Part shown: piece by piece, positions 19,024-28,887 of the stretch
Position numbering within the stretch: the stretch's first letter is position 1
Layout: every line of letters begins with the position of its first letter
NCBI RefSeq assembly: GCF_010894405.1
Contig: NZ_JAAIYA010000006.1
Span: 248,001 to 312,000, forward strand
Length of the DNA: 64,000 nt
Direction of reading: 5' to 3'
Origin: Pyxidicoccus caerfyrddinensis
GTDB lineage: Bacteria; Myxococcota; Myxococcia; Myxococcales; Myxococcaceae
Notes under the pieces: model-generated
Told to the model about the DNA's origin: nothing
The model's database searches: none
The model's input: only the letters and a program-made list of their open reading frames with translations
Translations under genes and position numbers: made by a program

Positions 19024-20433
19024 ATGCGTCGTGGATGGGGATGGAGTGCCTGCGTGGCACTGGTGCTGGCGGCGTGCGGTGGGCCGGTGGAGCAGGGGGA
19101 CGAAGGTGACTGGCAGGGGCCCTCGGAGACGGCGCCGCTGACGCCCGCCGAACCGATGCGAGCCCAGGCGCAGGCGACCTCGGCGGGTGGTGGCTCGCGC
19201 TGGCTCCAGTCGATGAAGGGCGTGGGCAAGGAGTTCATGGCCGGCGTGGGGCATGACTCGGAGGGCAACGCCGTGGTGGCGCTGAACGTGGCGGAGGGTG
19301 CCCCCAGCGACAGCCTCACGGACGGCGAGGGAGCGCTGGCCTCGTACCTGCCGAACACCTTCGTGGTGTCGAAGTACGGCGCGAGCGGCGAGCGACTGTG
19401 GTCCTTCCCCCTGCCAGGCTTCGCGGAGGCGCTCACGGTGGACTCGCAGAGCCACGTGCTCATCGCGGGCCGCAACCCTGCGGGCGTGGACTACGGCGGA
19501 GGGCCGCTGCCCGCGGGGCGCTTCATTCTCAAGCTGGACCGGGAGGGTGACTTCCTGTGGGCGTACAGCCTGGAGTCGCTGGGGGTGTCCTCGGGCTTCG
19601 TCATCCAGCGGATGGACGCGGACCGCTGGGGCAACGTGGCGGTGGCGGGCACGCTGCCGGACCTGGTGCTGCGCGACGTGCCCGCGCTGCTGAAGCTGGG
19701 CCCGGACGGTGACTTCCTGTGGCTGCACGCGGACAACCGGCAAGGCCGCGGGCGGAGCGTGGCGGCGGACAGCGAGGGCAACGTCTACCTGACGGGCTTC
19801 CACTTCGTGCGGGTGCGCGGGGACACGAACTTCCTGCCGTTCCTCCGCCGGCTGGACGCGGAGGGGAACACGGTGTGGGAGCGGACGCTCGCCACGGACT
19901 ACGGCAATGCGAGCGGCGTCGCCGTGCACGGCAACCGTGTGCTGATGACGGGGGACTTCCTCAAGCCGCTGACGTTCAAGGGGCAGCGGTACAAGGCGAA
20001 GGGAAGCTGGAGTGATGCGTACGTGGCGGCGTTCGACCGCGACGGCAACGAGCGCTGGGTGCGGGTGCTCGGCTTCTCCGGGCTGGACGTGGCCATGGAC
20101 TATGACGACGGCGCCGTCGTCGTCGGCCGGTACGAGGATGGGGATGACCTGGGCACGGGCCCCATGGCGGGCGTGCCGGGCGTGCAGTCCAACCTCTTCG
20201 TCGCGAAGCTGGACCGCGTGGACGGCGCGCTGCGGTGGGTGCGCGGCTTCGCCATGAACCACCCGGCCGGCACCGACGTGTCCGGGGACCGCTACTTCGT
20301 CTCGTCGCATTCCACCACCGGCGTGTGCGCCGTGGCGGGCTCGCGAATCGCGGCGGCGGACCTCGGCATGGGCATGATGCCGTCGCCGATGGGCGGCCGG
20401 CGTGACGCGTTCCTGGAGGGCTTCGACCCCTGA
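19024..20433 (+). CDS. Lipoprotein with SBBP-type beta-propeller repeats
   Basis: A 469-residue lipoprotein. GGGGGAAG lies 5 bp before the ATG at 19024, and the signal peptide ends LVLAACGG. The rest is a repeated strand motif: AEALTVDSQSHVLIAG, GNVAVAGTLPD, SVAADSEGNVYLTG, GVAVHGNRVLMTG, each near FLWA/LWLH/ERWV. This is the seven-bladed SBBP-like pattern common in myxobacteria. Likely a surface or periplasmic binding protein; no enzyme motif. A dispersed 18-bp palindrome lies 10 bp after the stop. Confidence 0.75.
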   Translation: MRRGWGWSACVALVLAACGGPVEQGDEGDWQGPSETAPLTPAEPMRAQAQATSAGGGSRWLQSMKGVGKEFMAGVGHDSEGNAVVALNVAEGAPSDSLTDGEGALASYLPNTFVVSKYGASGERLWSFPLPGFAEALTVDSQSHVLIAGRNPAGVDYGGGPLPAGRFILKLDREGDFLWAYSLESLGVSSGFVIQRMDADRWGNVAVAGTLPDLVLRDVPALLKLGPDGDFLWLHADNRQGRGRSVAADSEGNVYLTGFHFVRVRGDTNFLPFLRRLDAEGNTVWERTLATDYGNASGVAVHGNRVLMTGDFLKPLTFKGQRYKAKGSWSDAYVAAFDRDGNERWVRVLGFSGLDVAMDYDDGAVVVGRYEDGDDLGTGPMAGVPGVQSNLFVAKLDRVDGALRWVRGFAMNHPAGTDVSGDRYFVSSHSTTGVCAVAGSRIAAADLGMGMMPSPMGGRRDAFLEGFDP

Positions 20434-20442
20434 GGCCGGGGC

Positions 20443-20460
20443 GGAATGAACGTTCCTTCC
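20443..20460. repeat. Dispersed copy of an 18-bp near-palindrome
   Basis: GGAATGAACGTTCCTTCC, an imperfect palindrome centred on AACGTT (one mismatched pair). It is identical to the seven copies in the array at 37591-38133, 17 kb away, and lies just after a stop codon, in the 67-bp gap before the next gene. Confidence 0.85.
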
Positions 20461-20500
20461 AGCCACACCGCGCTCGCGACCCGGCCGGGGCGGGGCTACC

Positions 20501-21143
20501 GTGCCGCCGGTGCCGCCTTCCTCGCTGTCCCCCAGACAGGGTCTCCTCCGCCGCCTCCTCATCGTCGCGGCGGGAGCGCTGACGTGTGGCGTGTTCGGCC
20601 TGGCGTGGGTGGTGGACCGCTTCGGCCAGCGCGAGCGGGCGGAGTCCGCGGACGCGGTGGTGGTGCTGGGCGCTCGCGTGCTGCCCGGCGGCGTGCCCTC
20701 CGGTGCGCTGCGGGCGCGCACGGAGAAGGCCGTGGAGCTGTACCAGCGCGGCGTCGCGCCCCGGCTCGTCTTCTCCGGAGGCGTGGGCGTCAATCCCCCG
20801 TCGGAAGCGCGGGTGATGCTGGCGCTCGCGATGCGGCTGGGCGTGCCGGCGGAGGCGTGCATCCTGGAGGAGGAGAGCCACTCCACGGAGGACAATGCGC
20901 GCCTCGCCGCGAAGCTGCTGCGGACGCTGGGCGCGCGGCGCGTGGTGGTGGTCTCCGACCCGTACCACCTGCTGCGGGCGCGGCAGTACTTCCGCCTCAA
21001 CGGCCTGGACGTAGCCACCAGCCCCGCGCTGGAGACCGAGCGCAACCTCAACGCGGTGGACCGCTTCTACTGGACGGTGCGCGAAGCCATCGCCCTGCTG
21101 CTGCACCCGCGCGTGCTCCTGGCCCGCGCACCCGAGGACGCGC

Positions 21144-21163
<20 letters not shown>
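20501..21163 (+). CDS. YdcF/SanA family (DUF218) membrane-anchored protein
   Basis: A 220-residue protein with one N-terminal transmembrane helix (LLIVAAGALTCGVFGLAWVV) and a DUF218 domain: ADAVVVLGARVLPGG, RLVFSGG, EARVMLALAMRLGVP, EEESHSTEDNARLAAKLL and VVVVSDPYHLLRA. This family includes SanA and YdcF, linked to envelope integrity or SAM binding; the exact role is unknown. The start is uncertain: GTG at 20501 or 20510. Its last 20 bp overlap the end of the convergent protease gene. Confidence 0.82.
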
Positions 21164-22685
<1,522 letters not shown>

Positions 22686-22889
22686 GGCCTTCCTCCCTCC
22701 ATTCAACGCCCGGCCCCGCGCGGGGCCGCCCTGCCCGCTCCTCCAGCGAAGCCCCGCTCGGGGACTCGTCCCGATGAACGCGCCCTGGCGCCGATGCGCA
22801 CCGCCCGGGGAGTGCCTACGAGCTGAACCCTGATTCACCCTGCATGCGAAGGTGGGCAGGCGTGCCCGGAGCGCGGAAGGTCGACGGCC

Positions 22890-23348
22890 TCAGGCCGAGC
22901 GCTCGCGGGAGCTGGGGGGGGCCCCCGCCTGCGAGTCGATGCGGCGCAGGAGCTTCTCGAGGATGCGGAAGAGGGCCTTGCGGTCGCTGGTGTCGAGGAT
23001 GCTGAGCAGCTGGCCCATGCCCTGGAGCGTGAAGCGCTCGAGCTTCTGCCAGGTCGCCTGCCCGTCAGGCGTGAGGCGGCAGCGGACGACGCGGCGGTCC
23101 GACGCGCTGCGCTCGCGCATGAGGTGGCCCTCGCGCTCCAGCCGGTCCACGACGCCGGTGACCGTCTTCTCCGTGACGCCCAGCCGCCGGGCCAGCTCGC
23201 CCATGGTGAGCGCGCCGTCCTGACCCAGCCACAGCAGGGCATGCACCTGCGGCGGCGTGAACTGGAGCTGCTCGCACGTGCTGGCGATGGGGTCACGGAG
23301 CGAACGACGCCGGCCCAGCGCGAGCAGCAGCTGCTGCAGCTTGTGCAC
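22890..23348 (-). CDS. MarR family transcriptional regulator
   Basis: A winged-helix regulator, 152 residues from the GTG at 23348. The wing and recognition helix are clear: ALTMGELARRLGVTEKTVTGVVDRLEREGHLMRERSASDRRVVRCRLT (about residues 47-95). The start is not certain: GTG at 23393 would put the coding region into the palindrome at 23380-23400 and has no ribosome site, whereas GAGGAAGAAG lies upstream of 23348. It is divergent from modA, so it may control its own gene and the molybdate operon. Confidence 0.85.
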   Translation of the reverse strand: MHKLQQLLLALGRRRSLRDPIASTCEQLQFTPPQVHALLWLGQDGALTMGELARRLGVTEKTVTGVVDRLEREGHLMRERSASDRRVVRCRLTPDGQATWQKLERFTLQGMGQLLSILDTSDRKALFRILEKLLRRIDSQAGAPPSSRERSA

Positions 23349-23379
23349 GTCGGTCGAGACGTCTTCTTCCTCTTTATGG

Positions 23380-23400
23380 ATATTCCGTGACACGGAGTAT
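23380..23400. promoter_or_regulatory. 21-bp palindrome, candidate MarR operator
   Basis: ATATTCCGTGACACGGAGTAT reads almost the same on both strands: one mismatched pair in nine or ten, plus the centre base. Length and symmetry fit a MarR dimer site. It sits just upstream of the marR reading frame, on the side facing modA (ATG at 23504). Confidence 0.65.
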
Positions 23401-23503
23401 GCCTTAGCGGCCTGGGGGTTGCGGGTCAACCCGTTGTCGCGGCGGGGGCGCTCATGTGGACAATGAGCCCTCGCCTGCCCTGGAAAGTGAGAAGCACCCC
23501 ATC

Positions 23504-24271
23504 ATGCGTCCCTTCTCCCTCCTCTGCTCTCTTCTTCTCTCGCTGACCGCCATGCCCGCACTCGCGGAGAAGGCGCTGGTGTTCGCCGCGGCGAGCACCA
23601 CCAACGCGCTCCAGGAGCTGGCGCCGGCCTTCACCCGGGCCACCGGCCACGAGGTGGAGTTCGCCTTCGGGGCGTCCAGCGACCTGGCTCGGCAGGCGGT
23701 CGCGGGGGCTCCGGCGGATGCCTTCCTGTCGGCGGATGCGGTCCGGATGGACACCCTGGAGAAGGCGGGGCTGGTGCAGTCCGGCACCCGGGTGGACCTG
23801 CTTTCCAACCGGTTGGTGGTGGTGGTGCCGTCCGACGTGAAGGGTCGGCTGGCGGGGCCGGAGGGCTTGAAGGGGGTGAAGCGGCTGGCGCTGGCGGACC
23901 CGGCGGCGGTGCCCGCGGGGGTGTACGCGAAGGCGTGGCTGGAGAAGGCGGGGCTGTGGAAGGCGCTGGAGCCGAAGGTGGTGCCGGCGCTGGACGTACG
24001 CGCGGCGCTGTCGGCGGTGGAGTCGGGGCGGGTGGACGCGGGCGTGGTGTACGCGACGGACGCGGCGCAGTCGAAGAAGGTGAAGGTGGCCTTCGCGGTG
24101 CCGGACGCGGACGCGCCGCGAATCACCTACCCGGTGGCGGCGCTGGCGAAGGGGAAGGTGCCGGAGGCCGGTCGGGCCTTCGTGCGCTTCCTGCAGACGG
24201 ACGAGGCGCGCAAGGTCTTCGCGCGGCAGGGCTTCATCGTGCTCGGTGGGAAGGAGCAGCGCGCTCCGTGA
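23504..24271 (+). CDS. modA: Molybdate ABC transporter substrate-binding protein ModA
   Basis: A 255-residue periplasmic binding protein with signal peptide MRPFSLLCSLLLSLTAMPALA. It carries the ModA landmarks VFAAASTTNALQEL, FAFGASSDLARQ, GAPADAFLSAD, and later VESGRVDAGVVYATDA, with the Ser/Ala contacts expected for the oxyanion. An upstream in-frame ATG at 23456 would add residues before the signal peptide and is rejected. It overlaps modB by one base (TGATG). Confidence 0.94.
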   Translation: MRPFSLLCSLLLSLTAMPALAEKALVFAAASTTNALQELAPAFTRATGHEVEFAFGASSDLARQAVAGAPADAFLSADAVRMDTLEKAGLVQSGTRVDLLSNRLVVVVPSDVKGRLAGPEGLKGVKRLALADPAAVPAGVYAKAWLEKAGLWKALEPKVVPALDVRAALSAVESGRVDAGVVYATDAAQSKKVKVAFAVPDADAPRITYPVAALAKGKVPEAGRAFVRFLQTDEARKVFARQGFIVLGGKEQRAP

Positions 24272-24945
24272 TGGAAGGCACGGCGGGGCTCGTCTTCTTC
24301 ACGGTGACGGTGGCGGCGGTGGCCACGCTGCTCATCCTCCCGCCCGGGGTGGCGGTGGCGTACGCGTTGGCGCGGTGGGACGGGCCGGGCAAGGGGCTGG
24401 TGGAGACGGTGCTGGCGCTGCCCATGGTGCTGCCGCCCACGGCGGTGGGTCTGGTGCTGCTGGAGTTGCTGGCGCGCAACGGGCCTTTGGGACGGGTGCT
24501 GGATGCGTGGGGCGTGGAGGTGGTCTTCACGCCGAAGGCGGTGGTGCTGGCGAGCGCGGTGATGGCCTTCCCGCTGCTGGTGCGCTCGGCGCGCTCGGGA
24601 TTCGAGGAGGTGGACCCGAGGCTGGTGGCGGTGGCGCGCACGCTGGGGGACACGCGGGCGAGGGCATTCTTCCGGGTGACGCTGCCGCTGGCGTGGCGCG
24701 GGGTGCTGGTGGGGGCGCTGCTGGCGTTCTCCCGCGCGCTGGGCGAGTTCGGCGCGACGGTGCTGGTGGCGGGCAACATCCCCGGGCGCACGCAGACGCT
24801 GTCGCTGGCCATCTTCCACCGCACGCAGCTGGGCGAGGACGCGGAGGCGTTGCGGCTCGCGGGCGTGGCGACGCTGCTCGCCTTCGTGGCGGTGTACGCG
24901 ACGGAGGTGGTGACACGGCGGCGGGGACGGCGGGGGCGGGCGTGA
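24271..24945 (+). CDS. modB: Molybdate ABC transporter permease ModB
   Basis: A 224-residue inner-membrane permease with five or six hydrophobic helices. The LALPMVLPPTAVGLVLL motif and the EAA loop (ARTLGDTRARAFFRVTLPLAWRGVLVG, about residues 120-146) identify the ModB/CysT family. FSRALGEFGATVLVAGNIPGRTQTL is highly typical of ModB. The ATG at 24271 overlaps the modA stop; a GTG at 24268 is one codon earlier. Cotranscribed with modA and modC. Confidence 0.95.
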   Translation: MEGTAGLVFFTVTVAAVATLLILPPGVAVAYALARWDGPGKGLVETVLALPMVLPPTAVGLVLLELLARNGPLGRVLDAWGVEVVFTPKAVVLASAVMAFPLLVRSARSGFEEVDPRLVAVARTLGDTRARAFFRVTLPLAWRGVLVGALLAFSRALGEFGATVLVAGNIPGRTQTLSLAIFHRTQLGEDAEALRLAGVATLLAFVAVYATEVVTRRRGRRGRA

Positions 24946-26012
24946 GCCTGGTCCTGTCCCTCCGGCTTCCGTTGGCGCGCTTCACGCTGGAGGTGGAGAC
25001 GCGCCTGTCGGGCGCTTCCGTGGCGGTGTTGGGGCGCTCGGGCTCGGGGAAGACGTCGCTGCTGGAGGTGCTCGCGGGGCTGCGGCGCGGAGCTCGGGGA
25101 CGCGTGCAAGTGGGAGGGCGGGTGCTGTTGGACAGCGCTGCCGGCGTGGACGTGCCGCCGGAGGCACGGCGCATGGGCTACGTGCCGCAGGACGCGCTCC
25201 TCTTCCCGCACCTCACCGCCGGACAGAACGTGCGCTTCGGTGAGCGAAAGGGCCGGCCCTCCCGAGCAGAGGAGGCCATCTCCCTCCTGGAGCTGACGCC
25301 GCTGCTGCACCGCTATCCACCGACGCTCTCCGGTGGCGAGAAGCAGCGCGTGGCCCTGGCGAGGGCACTGGCCACGGACCCGGCGTTGCTGCTGCTGGAC
25401 GAACCGCTGGCCGCGCTGGACGTGGCGCTGAAGGAACGGGTGCTGCCGTACCTGCTGCGGGTGCGCGACGAGGCGAAGGTGCCGATGCTGTATGTGACGC
25501 ACCAGCTCGGCGAGGCACGAGTCCTCGCGCATGAAGCGCTGCTGCTCGACGAGGGCCGGGTCCGCGCGGTGGGCCTCGCGTCCGAGGTGCTGGGCACGAC
25601 GGCACGTGGGCTGCTCGCGTCGGAGGGGGAGGGCGAAGAGAACATCCTGGAGGGCACGCTGGAGCGACCGGAGGGTGGCGGCCTGCGGTTGCGAGTCGCG
25701 GAAGGACTGGCGCTCTGGGTGCCGGACGCGCTGGAGCTGTCCGTGGGTATGCGCGCGGCGTACGCGGTGCCCTCCGAGGACGTGTTGCTCTCCATGGGCC
25801 CGCTGTCCGGAGTCTCCGCGCGCAACGTGCTCATGGGGACGGTGGCGAAGGTGGAGCCCGCGGCGTCGGGAGAGGATGCGGCCACGGTGGACGTCGCCGG
25901 CGTGAGCTGGGTGGTGCGGCTCACCGCGGCCTCCGTGCGTGAGCTGGGCGTGGTGCCGGGGGCTCGCGTGTACCTCGCGGTGAAGACCGCCGCGTGTCGC
26001 CGGCTGCGCTGA
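24942..26012 (+). CDS. modC: Molybdate ABC transporter ATP-binding protein ModC
   Basis: A 356-residue ATPase, GTG start overlapping the modB stop. Walker A is LGRSGSGKTSLL, Q-loop YVPQDALLFPH, signature LSGGEKQRVALARAL, Walker B LLLLDEPLAALD, H-loop YVTHQLGE. The last 65-70 residues (from about SARNVLMGTVAKVE) form a molybdopterin-like TOBE domain as in E. coli ModC. Last gene of modABC. Confidence 0.95.
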   Translation: MSLVLSLRLPLARFTLEVETRLSGASVAVLGRSGSGKTSLLEVLAGLRRGARGRVQVGGRVLLDSAAGVDVPPEARRMGYVPQDALLFPHLTAGQNVRFGERKGRPSRAEEAISLLELTPLLHRYPPTLSGGEKQRVALARALATDPALLLLDEPLAALDVALKERVLPYLLRVRDEAKVPMLYVTHQLGEARVLAHEALLLDEGRVRAVGLASEVLGTTARGLLASEGEGEENILEGTLERPEGGGLRLRVAEGLALWVPDALELSVGMRAAYAVPSEDVLLSMGPLSGVSARNVLMGTVAKVEPAASGEDAATVDVAGVSWVVRLTAASVRELGVVPGARVYLAVKTAACRRLR

Positions 26013-26104
26013 GCGGCGCTCCAGACTCGCCGCCATCGGGTAACAGAAACGCAGTCCTCCGGTGTTCGGGTGCTCGCACCACGTCACTCACTGGAGGACA
26101 CGAA

Positions 26105-27223
26105 ATGGGCAGGTATCGTTCCGGTCGGCTCGCGCTCGGCGCATCGCTGTGGTTGTTGCTCGCGGGATGCGGCAAGGACGAGCCCGAGGGCACCCGCTGC
26201 GAGCAGCTCGCGCCCCGGCTGCAGAGCGCGCTCGAAGAGGCGGCCGCGGCGGAGGACCTCCCCGGCATCACCGTCTCGCTCCGTCTCCCGGAGTGCACGT
26301 GGCATGGCGCCACGGGCCTGTCCCGGGTGGAGTCCGCCACCGCGATGAAGGCCGAGGACCGGCTCCGCGCGGGAAGCATCACCAAGACCTTCGTCGCCGT
26401 GGTGGCGCTGCAGCTCCAGGCCGAGGGAAAGCTGTCCCTGGACGCGCCGCTCGCGACGTGGCTCCCGGACTTCCCCCGCGCGGACCGCATCACCGTGCGC
26501 CAGCTCCTGAACCACACGGCCGGCACGGCCAACTACACCCAGAACCCGGACTTCCTCGCAGAGGCGATGGGCAACCCCGGCAAGGTGTGGGTGCCCGAGG
26601 AAATCATCGCGTACGGCGCGGCCCGTTCACCTTCCTTCGAGCCGGGAGCGAGCTGGGAATACTCCAACACCAACTACATCCTCGTCGGCCACATCATCGA
26701 AGCCGTGTCGGGCACCTCGCTGGCACAGCAGCTCCGCACGCGCATCATCGAGCCCCTGAGCCTGACGAGCACGGGGCTGGACGGAGCCGAAACGGTGCCG
26801 TCCCTCGCCGTGGGCGGGTACACGCGAGACCCGGAGAATGGCGCGTGGACGAACCTGGAGGGGTTGCTCCACCCATCCGCTGCGGGTGCGGCAGGCGCGC
26901 TGGTGTCGAGCGCGGACGACCTCAGCCGCTTCTTCGAGGTCCTCCTCTCGGGGGACCTGCTCACGGCGGAGCAGCGCGCGGAGATGTCCCAATGGGTACT
27001 GGCCCGGGATAACGAGGCGTCCGGCTATGGACTGGGCCTCGTGCAGTGGACGGACTCCGTGGTGCCGATGCAGGGCCACGACGGCAGCATCCCCGGCTTC
27101 AACGCCCTTGCGGCATGGCTGCCCACGCGGAAGGCCTCGCTGGCGGTAATGACCAATCACGAGGGCGCCCGGTTGCCAGGCCTCACGACGCAGAAGCTGC
27201 TGAAGGTCCTCACCGCGCCGTGA
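26105..27223 (+). CDS. Beta-lactamase-family serine hydrolase (S12-type), lipoprotein
   Basis: A 372-residue lipoprotein with GGAGGA 7 bp before the ATG; the lipobox is LLLAGC. The penicillin-recognising fold is complete: Ser91 and Lys94 in GSITKTF (SxxK), Tyr186 in EYSNTNY (YxN), and GHDGSIPGFN near the C-terminus taking the place of KTG. This is the class C beta-lactamase/D-Ala-D-Ala carboxypeptidase/esterase superfamily. Which activity is present cannot be read from sequence alone. Confidence 0.87.
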   Translation: MGRYRSGRLALGASLWLLLAGCGKDEPEGTRCEQLAPRLQSALEEAAAAEDLPGITVSLRLPECTWHGATGLSRVESATAMKAEDRLRAGSITKTFVAVVALQLQAEGKLSLDAPLATWLPDFPRADRITVRQLLNHTAGTANYTQNPDFLAEAMGNPGKVWVPEEIIAYGAARSPSFEPGASWEYSNTNYILVGHIIEAVSGTSLAQQLRTRIIEPLSLTSTGLDGAETVPSLAVGGYTRDPENGAWTNLEGLLHPSAAGAAGALVSSADDLSRFFEVLLSGDLLTAEQRAEMSQWVLARDNEASGYGLGLVQWTDSVVPMQGHDGSIPGFNALAAWLPTRKASLAVMTNHEGARLPGLTTQKLLKVLTAP

Positions 27224-27232
27224 GCCCCCGCG

Positions 27233-28843
27233 TCAGCTCTCCAGCGTGGCCCCCAGCTTGCGCGCCCGCTGCTCGACGGCCTTCCGATGCCCGGTGCGCA
27301 GCTGATGGGCGACGACGAGGCTCGCCGGCTCGAGCCTGGCAATCTGGTCCAGGCCCCGCAGCACATCTCCCTGCACGAGCGCCTCGTGGGGCTCGTTCAT
27401 CGACGTGGTGAAGACGCGGACCGAGAGCCTGCCCGAGGCGTCCCTCACGAAGTGGTAGCCGCTGCTCCAGTCATTGCCATCGTGGCGGACCATGCGGAAG
27501 GTGAGCTCGGGGACCTTCAGCTTCGGCACGAGCGCGAGGAGGGACATCGAGGACTCGGCACCGGAAGGGTCATGGCCGGAGAGGCTCATCCTCACCTGGA
27601 GTCGCTCCAGGCGCGCGACGAGGGGCGACGTGAGGAACTCGCGCGCCTGCCGCGGGTAGACCTGGAGGTCGAGCTCGCGAAGCCGCGGAAAGGCGTCCTT
27701 CGCCCTGGCGAATTCGAGCCACTCATCGGAGGCACTGCCATCCACGAGCGCCTCCAGCTGCGGCATCGCGGCGAGCGCCTCGAGGCCGACGTCGGTATGA
27801 GCGAGCGAGCGCAGCGACCTCATGACTTCATGCGTGGTGATGTCGTAATCGCCTTCCCCTTCGAGGTGCTCGACGGTGGCCCAGAGCGGGTGGCCGGCGG
27901 TCTTCTCGATGGCGCTTTCGAGCGCGCGTGAGTTGCCCTGCTTCAGCGCCGCGTGGGAGAGGAAGCCGCGCGAGAAGGTGCAGTCGGGCTTCAGCACGCC
28001 GTCGAGAGGACCGAGCAGCTCCTTGCGAGCCGTCTTGATGAGCTGCCGCTCCCGCTTCACCTCGGCCGGCGTGAGCGGGCGCCGCGCCGCTTCGAGCTGG
28101 AGGGCGATGAGCTCACCGCGAGGATGGCCCGCTTCGAGCAACACGTCCGCGAGCACGGCGCGCGCCTCGTCGTCTTCCGGCTTCGCGAGCACCTGCGCGA
28201 GGAGCGTCGCGGAGTCTGCCGAGCGCGCGGGCTTCGCGGCCTCGGCTTCTGTGCGGAGGGCCGCGTCAATCACCGTGAGCATCTTGCGGGTGTCGGCGGA
28301 GAGCGCCGTGTCTTTGACCGCGTCGAGCTGCGGACTGATGCGGTCGAGGTGCGCCGCGAGGAACTCCTCATGGGCCACCGCGAGGTCGTAGCCGGCGCGC
28401 GCCTTCACGAGACTCTCGGCGGCCCGGGCATCCAGGATGCGGCGCGCGAGCGGCGCCAGCCGTGTCCAGAAGGGACGGGCGCCGGTGCTCGTGAAGGGAG
28501 GGTCGGCGTACCGGTCCGCGACCCAGCGGTCGATGCGAGGGTCCATCGGCCAGCCTTCCAGCGCTTCGAGGCGCGGGCGTGCCTTGACCGACCCCTTGTC
28601 GAGCAACGTGTCGAGCAACGCCGACAGCACGGCGGCGTCCGGCTTGCTGGCGACGGCTTCCCACGCACCGGAAAGCGGCTGCCCGCCGGAGACCTTCGCG
28701 CCCACCGACACCACGCGGTCCGCCAGCTCACGGTGCGGCGCGGCCCGCCAGGCGTCGAGGAGCCCCGCGAGCACGGTGCCCCACTCGCCGCTGCCCGCGG
28801 CCGCCACGAGAGCAGCTTCCTTCGACTCGCTCTTCTTCGACAT
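27233..28843 (-). CDS. TIGR02996 domain protein with leucine-rich-like C-terminus
   Basis: A 536-residue cytosolic protein. Residues about 212-250 hold the TIGR02996 repeat-companion motif (LLAQVLAKPEDDEARAVLADVLLEAGHPRGELIALQ), a domain found in multi-copy paralogues of myxobacteria and some planctomycetes, usually before leucine-rich repeats. Downstream LRR-like LERLQVRMSLSG and LRELDLQVY stretches are visible. The N-terminal half is helical and unclassified. Function unknown; a protein-interaction role is likely. Confidence 0.78.
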   Translation of the reverse strand: MSKKSESKEAALVAAAGSGEWGTVLAGLLDAWRAAPHRELADRVVSVGAKVSGGQPLSGAWEAVASKPDAAVLSALLDTLLDKGSVKARPRLEALEGWPMDPRIDRWVADRYADPPFTSTGARPFWTRLAPLARRILDARAAESLVKARAGYDLAVAHEEFLAAHLDRISPQLDAVKDTALSADTRKMLTVIDAALRTEAEAAKPARSADSATLLAQVLAKPEDDEARAVLADVLLEAGHPRGELIALQLEAARRPLTPAEVKRERQLIKTARKELLGPLDGVLKPDCTFSRGFLSHAALKQGNSRALESAIEKTAGHPLWATVEHLEGEGDYDITTHEVMRSLRSLAHTDVGLEALAAMPQLEALVDGSASDEWLEFARAKDAFPRLRELDLQVYPRQAREFLTSPLVARLERLQVRMSLSGHDPSGAESSMSLLALVPKLKVPELTFRMVRHDGNDWSSGYHFVRDASGRLSVRVFTTSMNEPHEALVQGDVLRGLDQIARLEPASLVVAHQLRTGHRKAVEQRARKLGATLES

Positions 28844-28887
28844 GGCCCCGCACTTTCCCTCGAAAGGGGGCCCTCCCGCTCGGAATC

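Noticed and set aside
18853-21051. A 732-residue minus-strand frame
   Set aside because: Antisense of the propeller lipoprotein and YdcF-like genes; it shows no domain and a highly biased amino-acid composition.
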